In this document: positions 1 through 7,858 of the stretch, piece after piece
Position numbering within the stretch: the first letter of the stretch is position 1
Layout of the letters: each line of letters starts with the position of its first letter
Assembly: GCF_002259405.1 (NCBI RefSeq)
Contig: NZ_NPFW01000013.1
Span: 1 to 64,000 of the forward strand
From: Rhodococcus sp. 14-2483-1-2
GTDB lineage: Bacteria > Actinomycetota > Actinomycetes > Mycobacteriales > Mycobacteriaceae
Direction: 5' to 3'
Length of the DNA stretch: 64,000 nucleotides
Translations under genes and position numbers: made by a program
Notes under the pieces: model-generated
The model's input: the letters and a program-made list of their open reading frames with translations, nothing else
Told to the model about the DNA's origin: nothing
Databases searched by the model: none

Positions 1-253
1 GCGCGAACGCCGCCCCGATCGCGCCATCGAGACCAACGTCGAATTCTGGGCCGCGGTGATCCTCGACTTCGCCGAGGTGCCCGCGCACATGATGCCCGCG
101 ATGTTCACCTGCGGACGTACCGCAGGCTGGTGCGCACACATCCTCGAACAGAAGCGCCTGGGCAAGCTCGTCCGCCCGGCCGCCCTCTACACCGGCCCCG
201 AACCCCGCACCCCCGAGTCCGTCGACGGCTGGGTGGCGCGAAACCCATCCTGA
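1..253 (+). CDS. Citrate synthase, C-terminal fragment (cut by window edge)
   Basis: The frame is open from base 2 to a TGA at 251-253 and encodes about 83 residues. The run NVEFWAAVILDFAEVP followed by GRTAGWCAHILEQ is the conserved C-terminal helix region of citrate and 2-methylcitrate synthases, which includes the Arg that contacts substrate. The enzyme would condense acetyl-CoA or propionyl-CoA with oxaloacetate. The N-terminal part lies outside the window, so citrate cannot be told from methylcitrate synthase. The next gene starts only about 30 bases downstream. Confidence 0.85.
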   Translation, partial: RERRPDRAIETNVEFWAAVILDFAEVPAHMMPAMFTCGRTAGWCAHILEQKRLGKLVRPAALYTGPEPRTPESVDGWVARNPS

Positions 254-283
254 GCGGGAAGTTGGTGGTGTGGCGCTATCGTC

Positions 284-1042
284 GTGCTGATGGCTGGGAA
301 CGTGCGGAATCCCGGGGCCTCTGTGGCCTCGCGTCTGTTGGCGTTGCTGGCCGTGTTCGACGAGAAGACCCCTGCGCTGACACTGACCGAACTGGCCGAG
401 GGTGCCGATCTGCCCGTTGCCACCGCGCATCGTCTGGTGCGTGAACTGGTCGATTGGGGCGCGCTCGTCCGCGGCGACGACGGCCGCTACGTGGTGGGAC
501 GCCGACTGTGGACGTTGGGATTGCTGGCGCGGGATCAAGCCGATCTGCGAGAGATCGCCTCGCCGTTTCTGCACGACATCTACGGCGCGACCCTCGCCAC
601 GGTGCATCTGGCCATCCGCGACGGCGACGAAGTTCTCTATCTCGACAGGTTGGCCGGACACGCGTCGGTACCAGCGGTCAGCCGAGTCGGAGCTCGCCTG
701 CCTCTCTATGCGACCGGAGTCGGCAAGGTGTTGTTGGCCTACGCCCCCCGCGAGGTGCACGATCGCGTGCTGAGGAACCTGGCCCGCATCACCCCGTACA
801 CCGTCACTCATCCGGGGAAGTTGGACGTCGAACTACGCCGAGTGCATCGTGAGGGGTATGCGCAGACGGTCGAGGAGATGACGTTGGGGGCGTGTTCGGT
901 GGCCGTACCGGTCCGCGGCGAGGGCGAGAGTGTGGTGGCTGCGCTGGGCATCGTGGTTCCGAGCATCGGCCGTGATCGAGCCAGAATGGTTGCCGCTCTG
1001 CAGGTTGCCGCCCGAGGAATCGAGCGAAGCCTGCGGGGGTGA
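284..1042 (+). CDS. IclR-family transcriptional regulator, probable regulator of pobA (PobR-like)
   Basis: 252 residues, the usual length for IclR proteins. The N-terminal winged HTH spans about residues 20-75 (LTLTELAEGADLPVATAHRL), followed by the effector-binding domain with the typical YLDRLAG segment and the C-terminal ACSVAVPVR region. The start is GTG at 284; an in-frame ATG at 290 is an equally possible start, and neither has a clear Shine-Dalgarno. The pobA gene begins 67 bases downstream on the same strand. IclR-type PobR proteins are known activators of 4-hydroxybenzoate hydroxylase genes in several bacteria, so control of pobA is a strong inference from context. Effector identity is not visible in the sequence. 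Confidence 0.85.
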   Translation: MLMAGNVRNPGASVASRLLALLAVFDEKTPALTLTELAEGADLPVATAHRLVRELVDWGALVRGDDGRYVVGRRLWTLGLLARDQADLREIASPFLHDIYGATLATVHLAIRDGDEVLYLDRLAGHASVPAVSRVGARLPLYATGVGKVLLAYAPREVHDRVLRNLARITPYTVTHPGKLDVELRRVHREGYAQTVEEMTLGACSVAVPVRGEGESVVAALGIVVPSIGRDRARMVAALQVAARGIERSLRG

Positions 1043-1050
1043 GAGGAAGC

Positions 1051-1067
1051 TTTTCACTGAGTGGAAA
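1051..1067. promoter_or_regulatory. Near-palindrome upstream of pobA, candidate IclR/PobR operator
   Basis: TTTTCACTGAGTGGAAA is an imperfect inverted repeat (CACT-G-AGTG core with T/A-rich flanks). It sits in the 67-base gap between the IclR gene stop and the pobA start, 42 bases before the pobA ATG. IclR proteins usually bind such AT-flanked palindromes of 14-18 bp. That this is the operator is inference from position and symmetry. Confidence 0.4.
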
Positions 1068-1109
1068 CTCCGCCTTGTTCGCGGCCAGAACGCGCGGTGT
1101 ACTCGATGC

Positions 1110-2285
1110 ATGCGTACACAGGTCGCCATCATCGGTGCAGGGCCCGCGGGTCTGCTGCTGTCCCACCTGCTCGGGGAGCAGGGAATCGACTCCGTTCTGA
1201 TCGAGTCGCGCACACAGGAATACGTGCTCTCCCGAATTCGCGCCGGCATTCTCGAACATTCGACGGTCCAGTTGCTCGACGAGCACGGCCTCGGTGAGCG
1301 GTTGCATCGCGAAGGCCACGAGCACCGCGGAATCTACCTGCAGTGGCCGGAAGAGCGGCACCACATCGACTTTCGCACCCTCGTCGATCGAAGCGTATGG
1401 GTGTACGGGCAGACCGAGGTCACCAAGGATCTCGTTGCCGCGCGCGAGAAGGCCGGTCAGCAAATCTTCTACGACGTCTCCGATACCGCGTTGCACGACG
1501 TCGAATCCGAGTCGCCGTTCGTGACGTTCACCGACGCGTCGGGAACCCCGATGCGGATCGACGCCGACGTCATCGCCGGCTGCGACGGTTCCTTCGGGCC
1601 GAGTCGGGCAGCGATGCCGGATTCGGTGCGCAACAACTGGGAACGGGTGTATCCGTACTCCTGGCTCGGCGTACTGGCCGACGTCGCGCCGTCGACGGAC
1701 GAGCTGATCTACGCCTGGCATCAGGACGGATTCGCGATGCACTCCATGCGATCGTCGACGGTCAGCCGGCTGTATCTGCAGGTGCCCAACGGAACCGATA
1801 TCGACACGTGGTCCGACGAGCGAATCTGGGATGCGTTGGCCACCAGGCTCGGTCACGGCCAGGACGGGTGGACGCTCAACCCGGGGCCGATCACCGAGAA
1901 GAGTGTGCTGCCGATGCGTAGTTACGTGCAGACCCCGATGCGACACGGGAATCTTTTCCTCGCCGGAGACGCCGCGCACATCGTTCCGCCCACGGGCGCA
2001 AAGGGTCTCAACCTCGCGGTGGCGGATGTGGCAATGCTTGCGCCTGCATTGGCGGCATTGCTGAAACAGGGCGACGCCGACAAAGCGAATGCCTACAGCG
2101 ACACCGCCCTTCGTCGCGTCTGGCGCTGCACGCACTTCTCCTGGTGGATGACGACGATGCTGCATACCGGCGACGACCCCTTCGATGCGCAACTGCAACT
2201 CTCGCAATTGAAGTGGGTGGCCTCCAGCGAAGCGGGTGCGATGGGACTGGCCGAGAACTACGCCGGATTGCCGATCGGATTCTGA
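1110..2285 (+). CDS. pobA: 4-hydroxybenzoate 3-monooxygenase
   Basis: 391 residues, matching the ~390-residue family. The enzyme is a cytoplasmic FAD monooxygenase that hydroxylates 4-hydroxybenzoate to protocatechuate with NADPH (or NADH) and O2. The N-terminal GAGPAG dinucleotide fold is followed by YVLSRIRAGILE, which corresponds to the RIRAG substrate/FAD loop of Pseudomonas PobA, then VYGQTEVTKDL. The second FAD motif GDAAHIVPPTGAKGLNLA lies near residue 285. ATG 1110 was chosen because the beta1 strand begins immediately after it; ATG 1106 is out of frame. It is probably regulated by the IclR gene directly upstream. The gene ends at a strong hairpin shared with the convergent benE. Confidence 0.95.
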   Translation: MRTQVAIIGAGPAGLLLSHLLGEQGIDSVLIESRTQEYVLSRIRAGILEHSTVQLLDEHGLGERLHREGHEHRGIYLQWPEERHHIDFRTLVDRSVWVYGQTEVTKDLVAAREKAGQQIFYDVSDTALHDVESESPFVTFTDASGTPMRIDADVIAGCDGSFGPSRAAMPDSVRNNWERVYPYSWLGVLADVAPSTDELIYAWHQDGFAMHSMRSSTVSRLYLQVPNGTDIDTWSDERIWDALATRLGHGQDGWTLNPGPITEKSVLPMRSYVQTPMRHGNLFLAGDAAHIVPPTGAKGLNLAVADVAMLAPALAALLKQGDADKANAYSDTALRRVWRCTHFSWWMTTMLHTGDDPFDAQLQLSQLKWVASSEAGAMGLAENYAGLPIGF

Positions 2286-2297
2286 CCCCTCTGGAGT

Positions 2298-2357
2298 GCC
2301 GAACTCGAGGTTATGGATGGAATCTGCCCGGAATCCATCCATAACTTCGAGTTCGGC
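2298..2357. repeat. 60-bp palindromic intergenic element (copy 1), likely bidirectional terminator
   Basis: Arms at 2298-2324 and 2331-2357 pair over 27 positions with only 2 mismatches around a 6-base loop. The arms begin GCCGAACTCGA and end TCGAGTTCGGC. It lies between the convergent pobA and benE stop codons, as expected for a bidirectional terminator. Bases 2326-2355 are 29/30 identical to 20108-20137, so this is also a member of a dispersed repeat family and not a one-off terminator. Confidence 0.8.
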
Positions 2358-2364
2358 GGGAAAT

Positions 2365-3612
2365 TCACTTGCGACGATCCAGGACGTAGGTGACCGCGAC
2401 GCCGGCGACCAATCCCCAGAACGGAGCACCGAGGCCTCCGACGTCGGTGCCGGAGATGGTGACCAGCAGGGTGATCAGGGGCGCGAGCACCGGGCGACCG
2501 GTCGGGTCGGAGAATGCAGCCGTGAATGCACCGCGCAGTGCCTCGAGCATGGCGAGGCCTGCGAGTGCGGCGATGAATGTTGCGGGTACCACGGCCAGGC
2601 CACGCACCAGTAGCGGAGCGAGCACACCCACCACGATGGCCAAAGCGCCGCAAGTGATTCCGGCGATGTACTGCCGCGACCGTTCGCCGACGGCAACGAG
2701 CAGCGCGTTGGTCGGGCCGGCAAGACATGTCGACACCGCACCCAGTGGAGCCACCAGAAGTGACCAGACGCCGCAGGCGATGGTGACGACGGTCATCGGG
2801 GGCCGATGGCCCGCGGAGTTCAGGACGGCAGCGCCCTGACCGTTCTGTACTGCGACCACGGTGATGGCGAGCGGTATGACCAACTGCGCCATTGCTGCCC
2901 CACTGAACGAGGGCGCAACGAGTTCGGGCAGACCGATCAGGGGTAGTTCTGTTGCGGGGCCGCTCACTCGGGTATAGCCGCCGGTGACCGCAAGAGCGGC
3001 GAGACCGGCGGCCAATGCGGCGAGTACCGGGGGAATCCGTCTCGACCACGTATCGGATCGCGTCAGGGCCAACCACGCCACGACCATGCTGCCTGCGACG
3101 AGCACGTGGGACGAAACAGACTGTACGAGTCCGGTTCCGAACGACAGGAAGGCGCCGGCCACCATCGCCATCACCACGCTGTGCGGGAGGAATGCCATCA
3201 GTTTCGACACGACACCGGTGGCCCCTAGGACGATGATGAGCACCCCTGTGGCGAGGTACGCCCCGACGACTTCCGGCCAGGTCAGCGAGGCCAACGACTG
3301 ACCGACCAGAACGGTGCCCGGAATGGTCCAGAAGAAGCTCAGCGGCATCCGGTAGGCCCAGCTCGCCACCACGGTCAGGATGCCGTTGAGCACGAACACC
3401 CCGAACACCCATGACGCCGTCTGCGCGGCGGTGAGCGAACCGGCTGTCGCGGCACCGATGATGACCGCAACGGGCCCGGTCGCGCTGAACAGAACACCGG
3501 TTGCACCCGCGCCGACGTACTGCCCGCCGAAGTCGGCGCGCAGAGCACGCAGACCGGGCGGGCGACGGTCGGGCAGTTCGTTCGAGGTGAGACGCTCGAA
3601 AATGTCGGTCAT
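2365..3612 (-). CDS. benE: Benzoate transporter, BenE family
   Basis: 415 residues, almost entirely hydrophobic with about 11-12 predicted membrane helices, matching the BenE benzoate:H+ symporter family. The start ATG (3612-3610) overlaps the benK stop in an ATGA arrangement, indicating translational coupling with benK. Both transporters lie downstream of the ben catabolic genes on the same strand. Two benzoate uptake systems side by side also occur in the ben region of Corynebacterium glutamicum. Substrate assignment rests on family and context; no individual substrate residues can be named from the sequence alone. Confidence 0.85.
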   Translation of the reverse strand: MTDIFERLTSNELPDRRPPGLRALRADFGGQYVGAGATGVLFSATGPVAVIIGAATAGSLTAAQTASWVFGVFVLNGILTVVASWAYRMPLSFFWTIPGTVLVGQSLASLTWPEVVGAYLATGVLIIVLGATGVVSKLMAFLPHSVVMAMVAGAFLSFGTGLVQSVSSHVLVAGSMVVAWLALTRSDTWSRRIPPVLAALAAGLAALAVTGGYTRVSGPATELPLIGLPELVAPSFSGAAMAQLVIPLAITVVAVQNGQGAAVLNSAGHRPPMTVVTIACGVWSLLVAPLGAVSTCLAGPTNALLVAVGERSRQYIAGITCGALAIVVGVLAPLLVRGLAVVPATFIAALAGLAMLEALRGAFTAAFSDPTGRPVLAPLITLLVTISGTDVGGLGAPFWGLVAGVAVTYVLDRRK

Positions 3613-4958
3613 TCAGCCACTTTCACTGGCTCGCTCGGTTGTGGATCGGATCGGCGCAGGGACCGAACAGCGGGAACGGCGGTGGTGACGAGAGCTCCGA
3701 GCACGGCCACGACCGCAAAGATGTAGAACGCCGTGGACGACGCGATGCCGGCACCGAGCAAGATGCCGCCGAGCAGGGGCCCGAGGATGCCGCCGAGACG
3801 CCCGAATCCGGCGCACCATGCAACACCTGCGGCGCGGGCGGTGGTGGGGTAGTAGTTCGAGACGAATCCGTAGATCAACACCTGGGTACCGATGGCACCG
3901 ATGCCTGCACCTGCCACGGCGACGAGCAGGACTCCGAGTGGGAAGTTCAGCGTCAGCAGAACCAACGACAGCGCGGCGAGACAGAACGTGACCGCAATGA
4001 CGCGTTGCGGTCCGGTCCGGTCGGCGACACGGGATGCAGTCAGACCGCCGACGATGGCACCGCCGTTGAGGACCAACAGGAACGACAGTGATCCCTTCGC
4101 GTTGTATCCGGCCTCGGACATGATCTGTGGCAGCCAGGTGTTGAGGCCGTAGGTCAGCAGAAGACCGGAGAAGCTCATCAGTCCGAGGAGGGCCGTCGGG
4201 CGCAGCAGTGGTTTGCGGGCCAGTGCGGCGAACCCGACGCGATCGCCGGCGACGACAGGCTCGGCCTCGGGCATCGGAATGCCGGTCCGAGCGCAGATCT
4301 GCTGCGCATCGTCGACGCGTCCGTGTGCCAGGAGCCACCGTGGGGACTCCGGCATCCGCAGCAGGGCGAGGGGGAGCAGTACGACCAACGGGAGTGCGCC
4401 GATCCAGAACAGCCCGCGCCAGCCGATCGAATCCTGCAGGGTGATCGCGGCCAGTGATGCCAGCACACCGCCGGCCGGAATGCCGCTGTAGACGATGGCA
4501 TTGAACAGGTTTCGTCGTCCGGGCGGTGCGAATTCGGCAATCATGGCACCGACGGTGGCGACGAGTCCGCCGACTCCGATGCCGGTCAGGAACCGGAGAA
4601 TGCCGAACATCGTGATGTTCTGCGCCAGTGCGGTTGCCGCCATCCCGACCGAGAACCAGACGATGCACGTCAACATCGTTCTGCGGCGACCTATCCGATC
4701 ACCGAAGGCACCGGCTGTCAGTGCCCCGACCATGACTCCGATCAAGGCATAGGAGCCGAGTGCGCCTGCGGTTTCCGGATCCAGCGCGCCCAGCTGGGCG
4801 GAATCGGCGAGCAGAGTCGGCAGTACGGTGCCGTAGACGACGAGGTCGTAGCCGTCGAAAACAATTGCTGCAGTGGACAGTGCGACGATCCACAGCACGC
4901 TTCGGCGGTGTCGGTCGCTGGCCCAACTGGTGGTGGCGGTGGAGTCCGGTGCAGTCAT
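3609..4958 (-). CDS. benK: MFS aromatic acid:H+ symporter, benzoate transporter
   Basis: 449 residues with 12 predicted membrane helices. The DGYDL motif in helix 1 is the signature of the AAHS (aromatic acid/H+ symporter) family, and GDRIGRRRTM is the MFS loop 2-3 motif. The role is uptake of benzoate across the cytoplasmic membrane. ATG 4958 was chosen over an upstream in-frame start at 5039 because AAAGGATC precedes it as a ribosome-binding site and the protein then begins just before helix 1. The 152-base gap upstream holds a 22-bp element identical to one in front of benA, suggesting a separate, co-regulated promoter for benK-benE. Confidence 0.88.
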   Translation of the reverse strand: MTAPDSTATTSWASDRHRRSVLWIVALSTAAIVFDGYDLVVYGTVLPTLLADSAQLGALDPETAGALGSYALIGVMVGALTAGAFGDRIGRRRTMLTCIVWFSVGMAATALAQNITMFGILRFLTGIGVGGLVATVGAMIAEFAPPGRRNLFNAIVYSGIPAGGVLASLAAITLQDSIGWRGLFWIGALPLVVLLPLALLRMPESPRWLLAHGRVDDAQQICARTGIPMPEAEPVVAGDRVGFAALARKPLLRPTALLGLMSFSGLLLTYGLNTWLPQIMSEAGYNAKGSLSFLLVLNGGAIVGGLTASRVADRTGPQRVIAVTFCLAALSLVLLTLNFPLGVLLVAVAGAGIGAIGTQVLIYGFVSNYYPTTARAAGVAWCAGFGRLGGILGPLLGGILLGAGIASSTAFYIFAVVAVLGALVTTAVPAVRSLRRSDPQPSEPVKVAE

Positions 4959-5051
4959 CGGGGATCCTTTTCGGTCAGGGAGTACCGCAGGGAAGCTGAA
5001 TCGGCGCTGACGGCCGAGCGGGTGAGACAACTGTCGCAAACTGTGTGCCGT

Positions 5052-5073
5052 GTCACACCAGGGCTTTGCCTAG
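5052..5073 (-). promoter_or_regulatory. 22-bp ben regulon element, copy upstream of benK
   Basis: The 22 bases at 5052-5073 (core CACACCAGGGCTTTGCC) are identical to 12599-12620 upstream of benA, and both copies have the same orientation relative to the downstream minus-strand gene. The element ends 93 bases before the benK start. Exact conservation at just these two promoters marks it as a likely binding site of a shared regulator, most plausibly the LuxR/LAL protein encoded between the two operons. Binding itself is inferred. Confidence 0.65.
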
Positions 5074-5110
5074 TGCTTACCTTGACATTGCGAAACTTGT
5101 TGTGCTCCAA

Positions 5111-7855
5111 TCATGTTGTCGAGGATTCGTCGGCCGAACGGGCAGCGGCCAATTCGGCCCTGGAACGGATGCCCATCTTGGCGTACACCCTGGTCAGGTG
5201 AAACTGAACGGTCTTGACCGACAGGAACAACTCGGCTGCTACCTCACGATTGGTCATTCCTGTGGCGACCAGGCCGGAGACAGCGTCTTCCTGCGGGGTC
5301 AGAGCATCGTGTGCGCGGTTCTTCAGAACAGCATGCACGCCACCCGCTTTGAGTTCACGGTCGCACCGTCGAACGTACGTGGTGGCACCCAGTGCGAGAT
5401 AACCCTCGCGTGCCGCGCTGACGACGGCATCGGCCTCGCGCCTCTTGCCGGCCCTGCGCAGTGTCTGCCCGTAGGCGTAGTTGACTCGCGCGCGGTCGTA
5501 CGTCAGGGGCAGCGGTGCCAACGAGGCGAGTGCATCCTCGAACGATGCTCGGGCAGAGTCGAGATCGCCCATCGCGCCGTGCAGCCGGCCACGAGCGCAC
5601 GCCAGGCGCGCGTGTGCCGAGCGATGACCACGATCGCGCACTCTCGCCTCGTGCGGAATCAAGAATTCGTCGGCCTGCTCCAGTCGGCCCTCGACTATCA
5701 GCGCATTGGCGTACACGTCGGGCCACGCCCAGAAACCGGGCTCGGACACATCGGCGTGAGCCCACTGCTCGGTCAACGGGGCAAGGGCGCGGAGAACTCC
5801 GGCGTAGTCGGCTTGCGCCTCCGCGATGGCGGCTCGGCCGAGAGCCGCTGGCACGCGCATGATCTCGTAGTCACGAGCGCCGGAATCGCCGCGGTGTGCG
5901 CTGGTCGCAGCGGCCTCCCAGTCTCCGCGGAGTGCGTGGATCTGCGAGGCGGTCCACTGGAGCAGAGGAACGATCAATGCGGCTCCGGAACGGTCGGCCA
6001 GGTCGGAACCCGCTGCGACCAACCGCAGGGCCGCATCCCACTCGCCGGTGACGAAGTAGGTGCGCGCCAGCCAACCGTGTGCCCACAACGAGATTCGGGT
6101 CGAACCACCGAGAAAGTCGGTCGGTGCTGCGGCTTCGAGTTCGGAGCGTGCGAGATCGATGTGGTCCGTCGCGAAGTGCAACCAGCCTGCGCCCATCTGC
6201 ACCCGTTGTCCGACGGCCCCGGTGCTCGCGTGGCCCCACAGATCCCGATAGCTGCTCAGTGCTTCGGCGACCCGGCCGGTGCCCGCCAGGCCGAGACCAC
6301 GAATGGACTGCGCCTCCACCGCTGTTGCGTGGTCGGCTCCGACGAGTTCGACTGCGCGATCGGCCCACAGCACGAGGTTGGCACCGTCGCAGCGCGCCAG
6401 ATTGTGCAGTACCTGCCGATGGCAGATGACGGCAGCGACCTCGGGCTCGTGCCGCGTCCGTACCAGCTGCCAGGCCCGGGTGAGTCGAGCTTCGGCCTCG
6501 TTGGGGCGGCCGCGCAGTATTGCCAGATAGCCGAGAACGGCATTGCGAGTCGGGGTCTCGCGCAGGCTTTCGATCTCGGCGAGGTAATCCGAGGCAGTGC
6601 GCATGTCCCCGGCACCGATCAGTGCATCCACCGCGCGAACCAGACGATCCTCGCGTGCGTGCGGTTCCTGGGTGGACCTACTCGACAGCAGGTAAAGGCG
6701 TGCTGCCGTTGCCCATTCGCCTATCCCGGCACGGGTCGCGGCCAGGGCGTCCAAGCGGTCCGACAGCAGCGGATCGGGTAGTGGCGACGCTTCGACCAGG
6801 TGCGCCAGCCGATCGGCCGGGTCGGCCTCGGCTGCGGCGGCAGCTCGATGTACCTGTGCGCGCTCGACTCTGCTCATCGTCGCGAGCACCGCGGCTCGGA
6901 CCGCTGGATCGTGAACCTCGAGGATGGTCGCCGCGGAGCTGCGTCGGACGGTCACCAGTGCGAACTGTTCTGCGAGATCGACAGCAGGCCAGGGATCGTC
7001 GATGCCGGCGACCTCGCACACCGTGGTCAACGGTCGGCCGTCTTCGAGAACGGCGACGGCCGACACCAGACGTCGAGCTTCGTCCGTGCAGAGAGCGAGA
7101 GTGGTCCGAACGTCTGCCTCGACGAAGGCGGGCGCAGGGAGGTCGGGTCGAACACCCTTCCAGCTCTCGCGCGGCACCTCGTCCAGCAGCGCCAAGACGT
7201 GTCGAGGACGTCCACCGGTGTGACGTGTCAGGTGAGCAGTCGAGGACGGTGACAGGATGATCCCCTGTAGTGCGGCGAGTTCGGCAACGGCCGACACCGT
7301 CATTGCCGGTACGGCCAACGAGAGGTCGGCGGCGCGATCGAGAACCCGATGGGCCTCGATGTTGCCCTGGGGCAGTGGTTTTCGGGTACACACCACCGCC
7401 AGGCCCGCTGCTCGGTGGTGTCGGACCGCGGAGGCGAGCGCACGGAGCGAGTCCGCGTCGGCGTCGTGCGCATCGTCGATCAACAGAAGTGTCGGACGAT
7501 CCGGAGGCAACGCGTCGGCGATTCGATTGCCCCACTCGACCGCGTCGGAACTGTCGGCACGGCTTCCGGGTACGAGTTGGGTGACGAGGCCGAACGGGAG
7601 CTGTGCTTCCCACGGCACCGCACCGGTGCGCTGCACTTCGGCGTCGACTGTCCGCTCCAGCTCGCGCAGAATCGACGATGCGCCGATGCCCGCCGGGCCG
7701 TTCAGCACCACAAGAGCCGATGCCGTCGCGGAGGCGTCGACCGCCCGAACCAGGACGTCCAGCAGTTCACCGCGGCCGATCAACGGTGAGGGGGACATGA
7801 CGTCACCGTATCCGCGGCGGAAGAGTGCGTCCGGCGATCGAGCCAACACGGTCAT
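5111..7855 (-). CDS. LAL-type LuxR-family regulator, probable benzoate-operon activator (BenR-like)
   Basis: 914 residues from ATG 7855; GTG 7858 and ATG 7798 are alternative starts, none with a clear ribosome-binding site. The N-terminal AAA/STAND ATPase region has a P-loop-like GPAGIGASS (near residue 55) and a Walker B-like TLLLIDDAH, then a long alpha-helical TPR-like middle. The C-terminal LuxR HTH (LTPQEDAVSGLVATGMTNREV) covers roughly the last 65 residues. The canonical P-loop Lys is replaced by Ala, so ATP binding may be altered. It lies between benCD and benKE in the same orientation, the position held in Corynebacterium glutamicum by benR, a LuxR-type activator of ben genes. It is likely co-transcribed with the genes it controls. 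Confidence 0.85.
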   Translation of the reverse strand: MTVLARSPDALFRRGYGDVMSPSPLIGRGELLDVLVRAVDASATASALVVLNGPAGIGASSILRELERTVDAEVQRTGAVPWEAQLPFGLVTQLVPGSRADSSDAVEWGNRIADALPPDRPTLLLIDDAHDADADSLRALASAVRHHRAAGLAVVCTRKPLPQGNIEAHRVLDRAADLSLAVPAMTVSAVAELAALQGIILSPSSTAHLTRHTGGRPRHVLALLDEVPRESWKGVRPDLPAPAFVEADVRTTLALCTDEARRLVSAVAVLEDGRPLTTVCEVAGIDDPWPAVDLAEQFALVTVRRSSAATILEVHDPAVRAAVLATMSRVERAQVHRAAAAAEADPADRLAHLVEASPLPDPLLSDRLDALAATRAGIGEWATAARLYLLSSRSTQEPHAREDRLVRAVDALIGAGDMRTASDYLAEIESLRETPTRNAVLGYLAILRGRPNEAEARLTRAWQLVRTRHEPEVAAVICHRQVLHNLARCDGANLVLWADRAVELVGADHATAVEAQSIRGLGLAGTGRVAEALSSYRDLWGHASTGAVGQRVQMGAGWLHFATDHIDLARSELEAAAPTDFLGGSTRISLWAHGWLARTYFVTGEWDAALRLVAAGSDLADRSGAALIVPLLQWTASQIHALRGDWEAAATSAHRGDSGARDYEIMRVPAALGRAAIAEAQADYAGVLRALAPLTEQWAHADVSEPGFWAWPDVYANALIVEGRLEQADEFLIPHEARVRDRGHRSAHARLACARGRLHGAMGDLDSARASFEDALASLAPLPLTYDRARVNYAYGQTLRRAGKRREADAVVSAAREGYLALGATTYVRRCDRELKAGGVHAVLKNRAHDALTPQEDAVSGLVATGMTNREVAAELFLSVKTVQFHLTRVYAKMGIRSRAELAAARSADESSTT

Positions 7856-7858
7856 CAC

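Noticed and set aside
804-2429. Long minus-strand open frame antisense to pobA
   Set aside because: Arg/Pro-rich shadow of the GC-rich pobA reading frame; no family resemblance and no ribosome-binding site.
5045-6781. 578-codon plus-strand open frame opposite the LAL gene
   Set aside because: Mirror of the real coding frame with no recognisable domain; the opposite strand encodes a full LAL protein.
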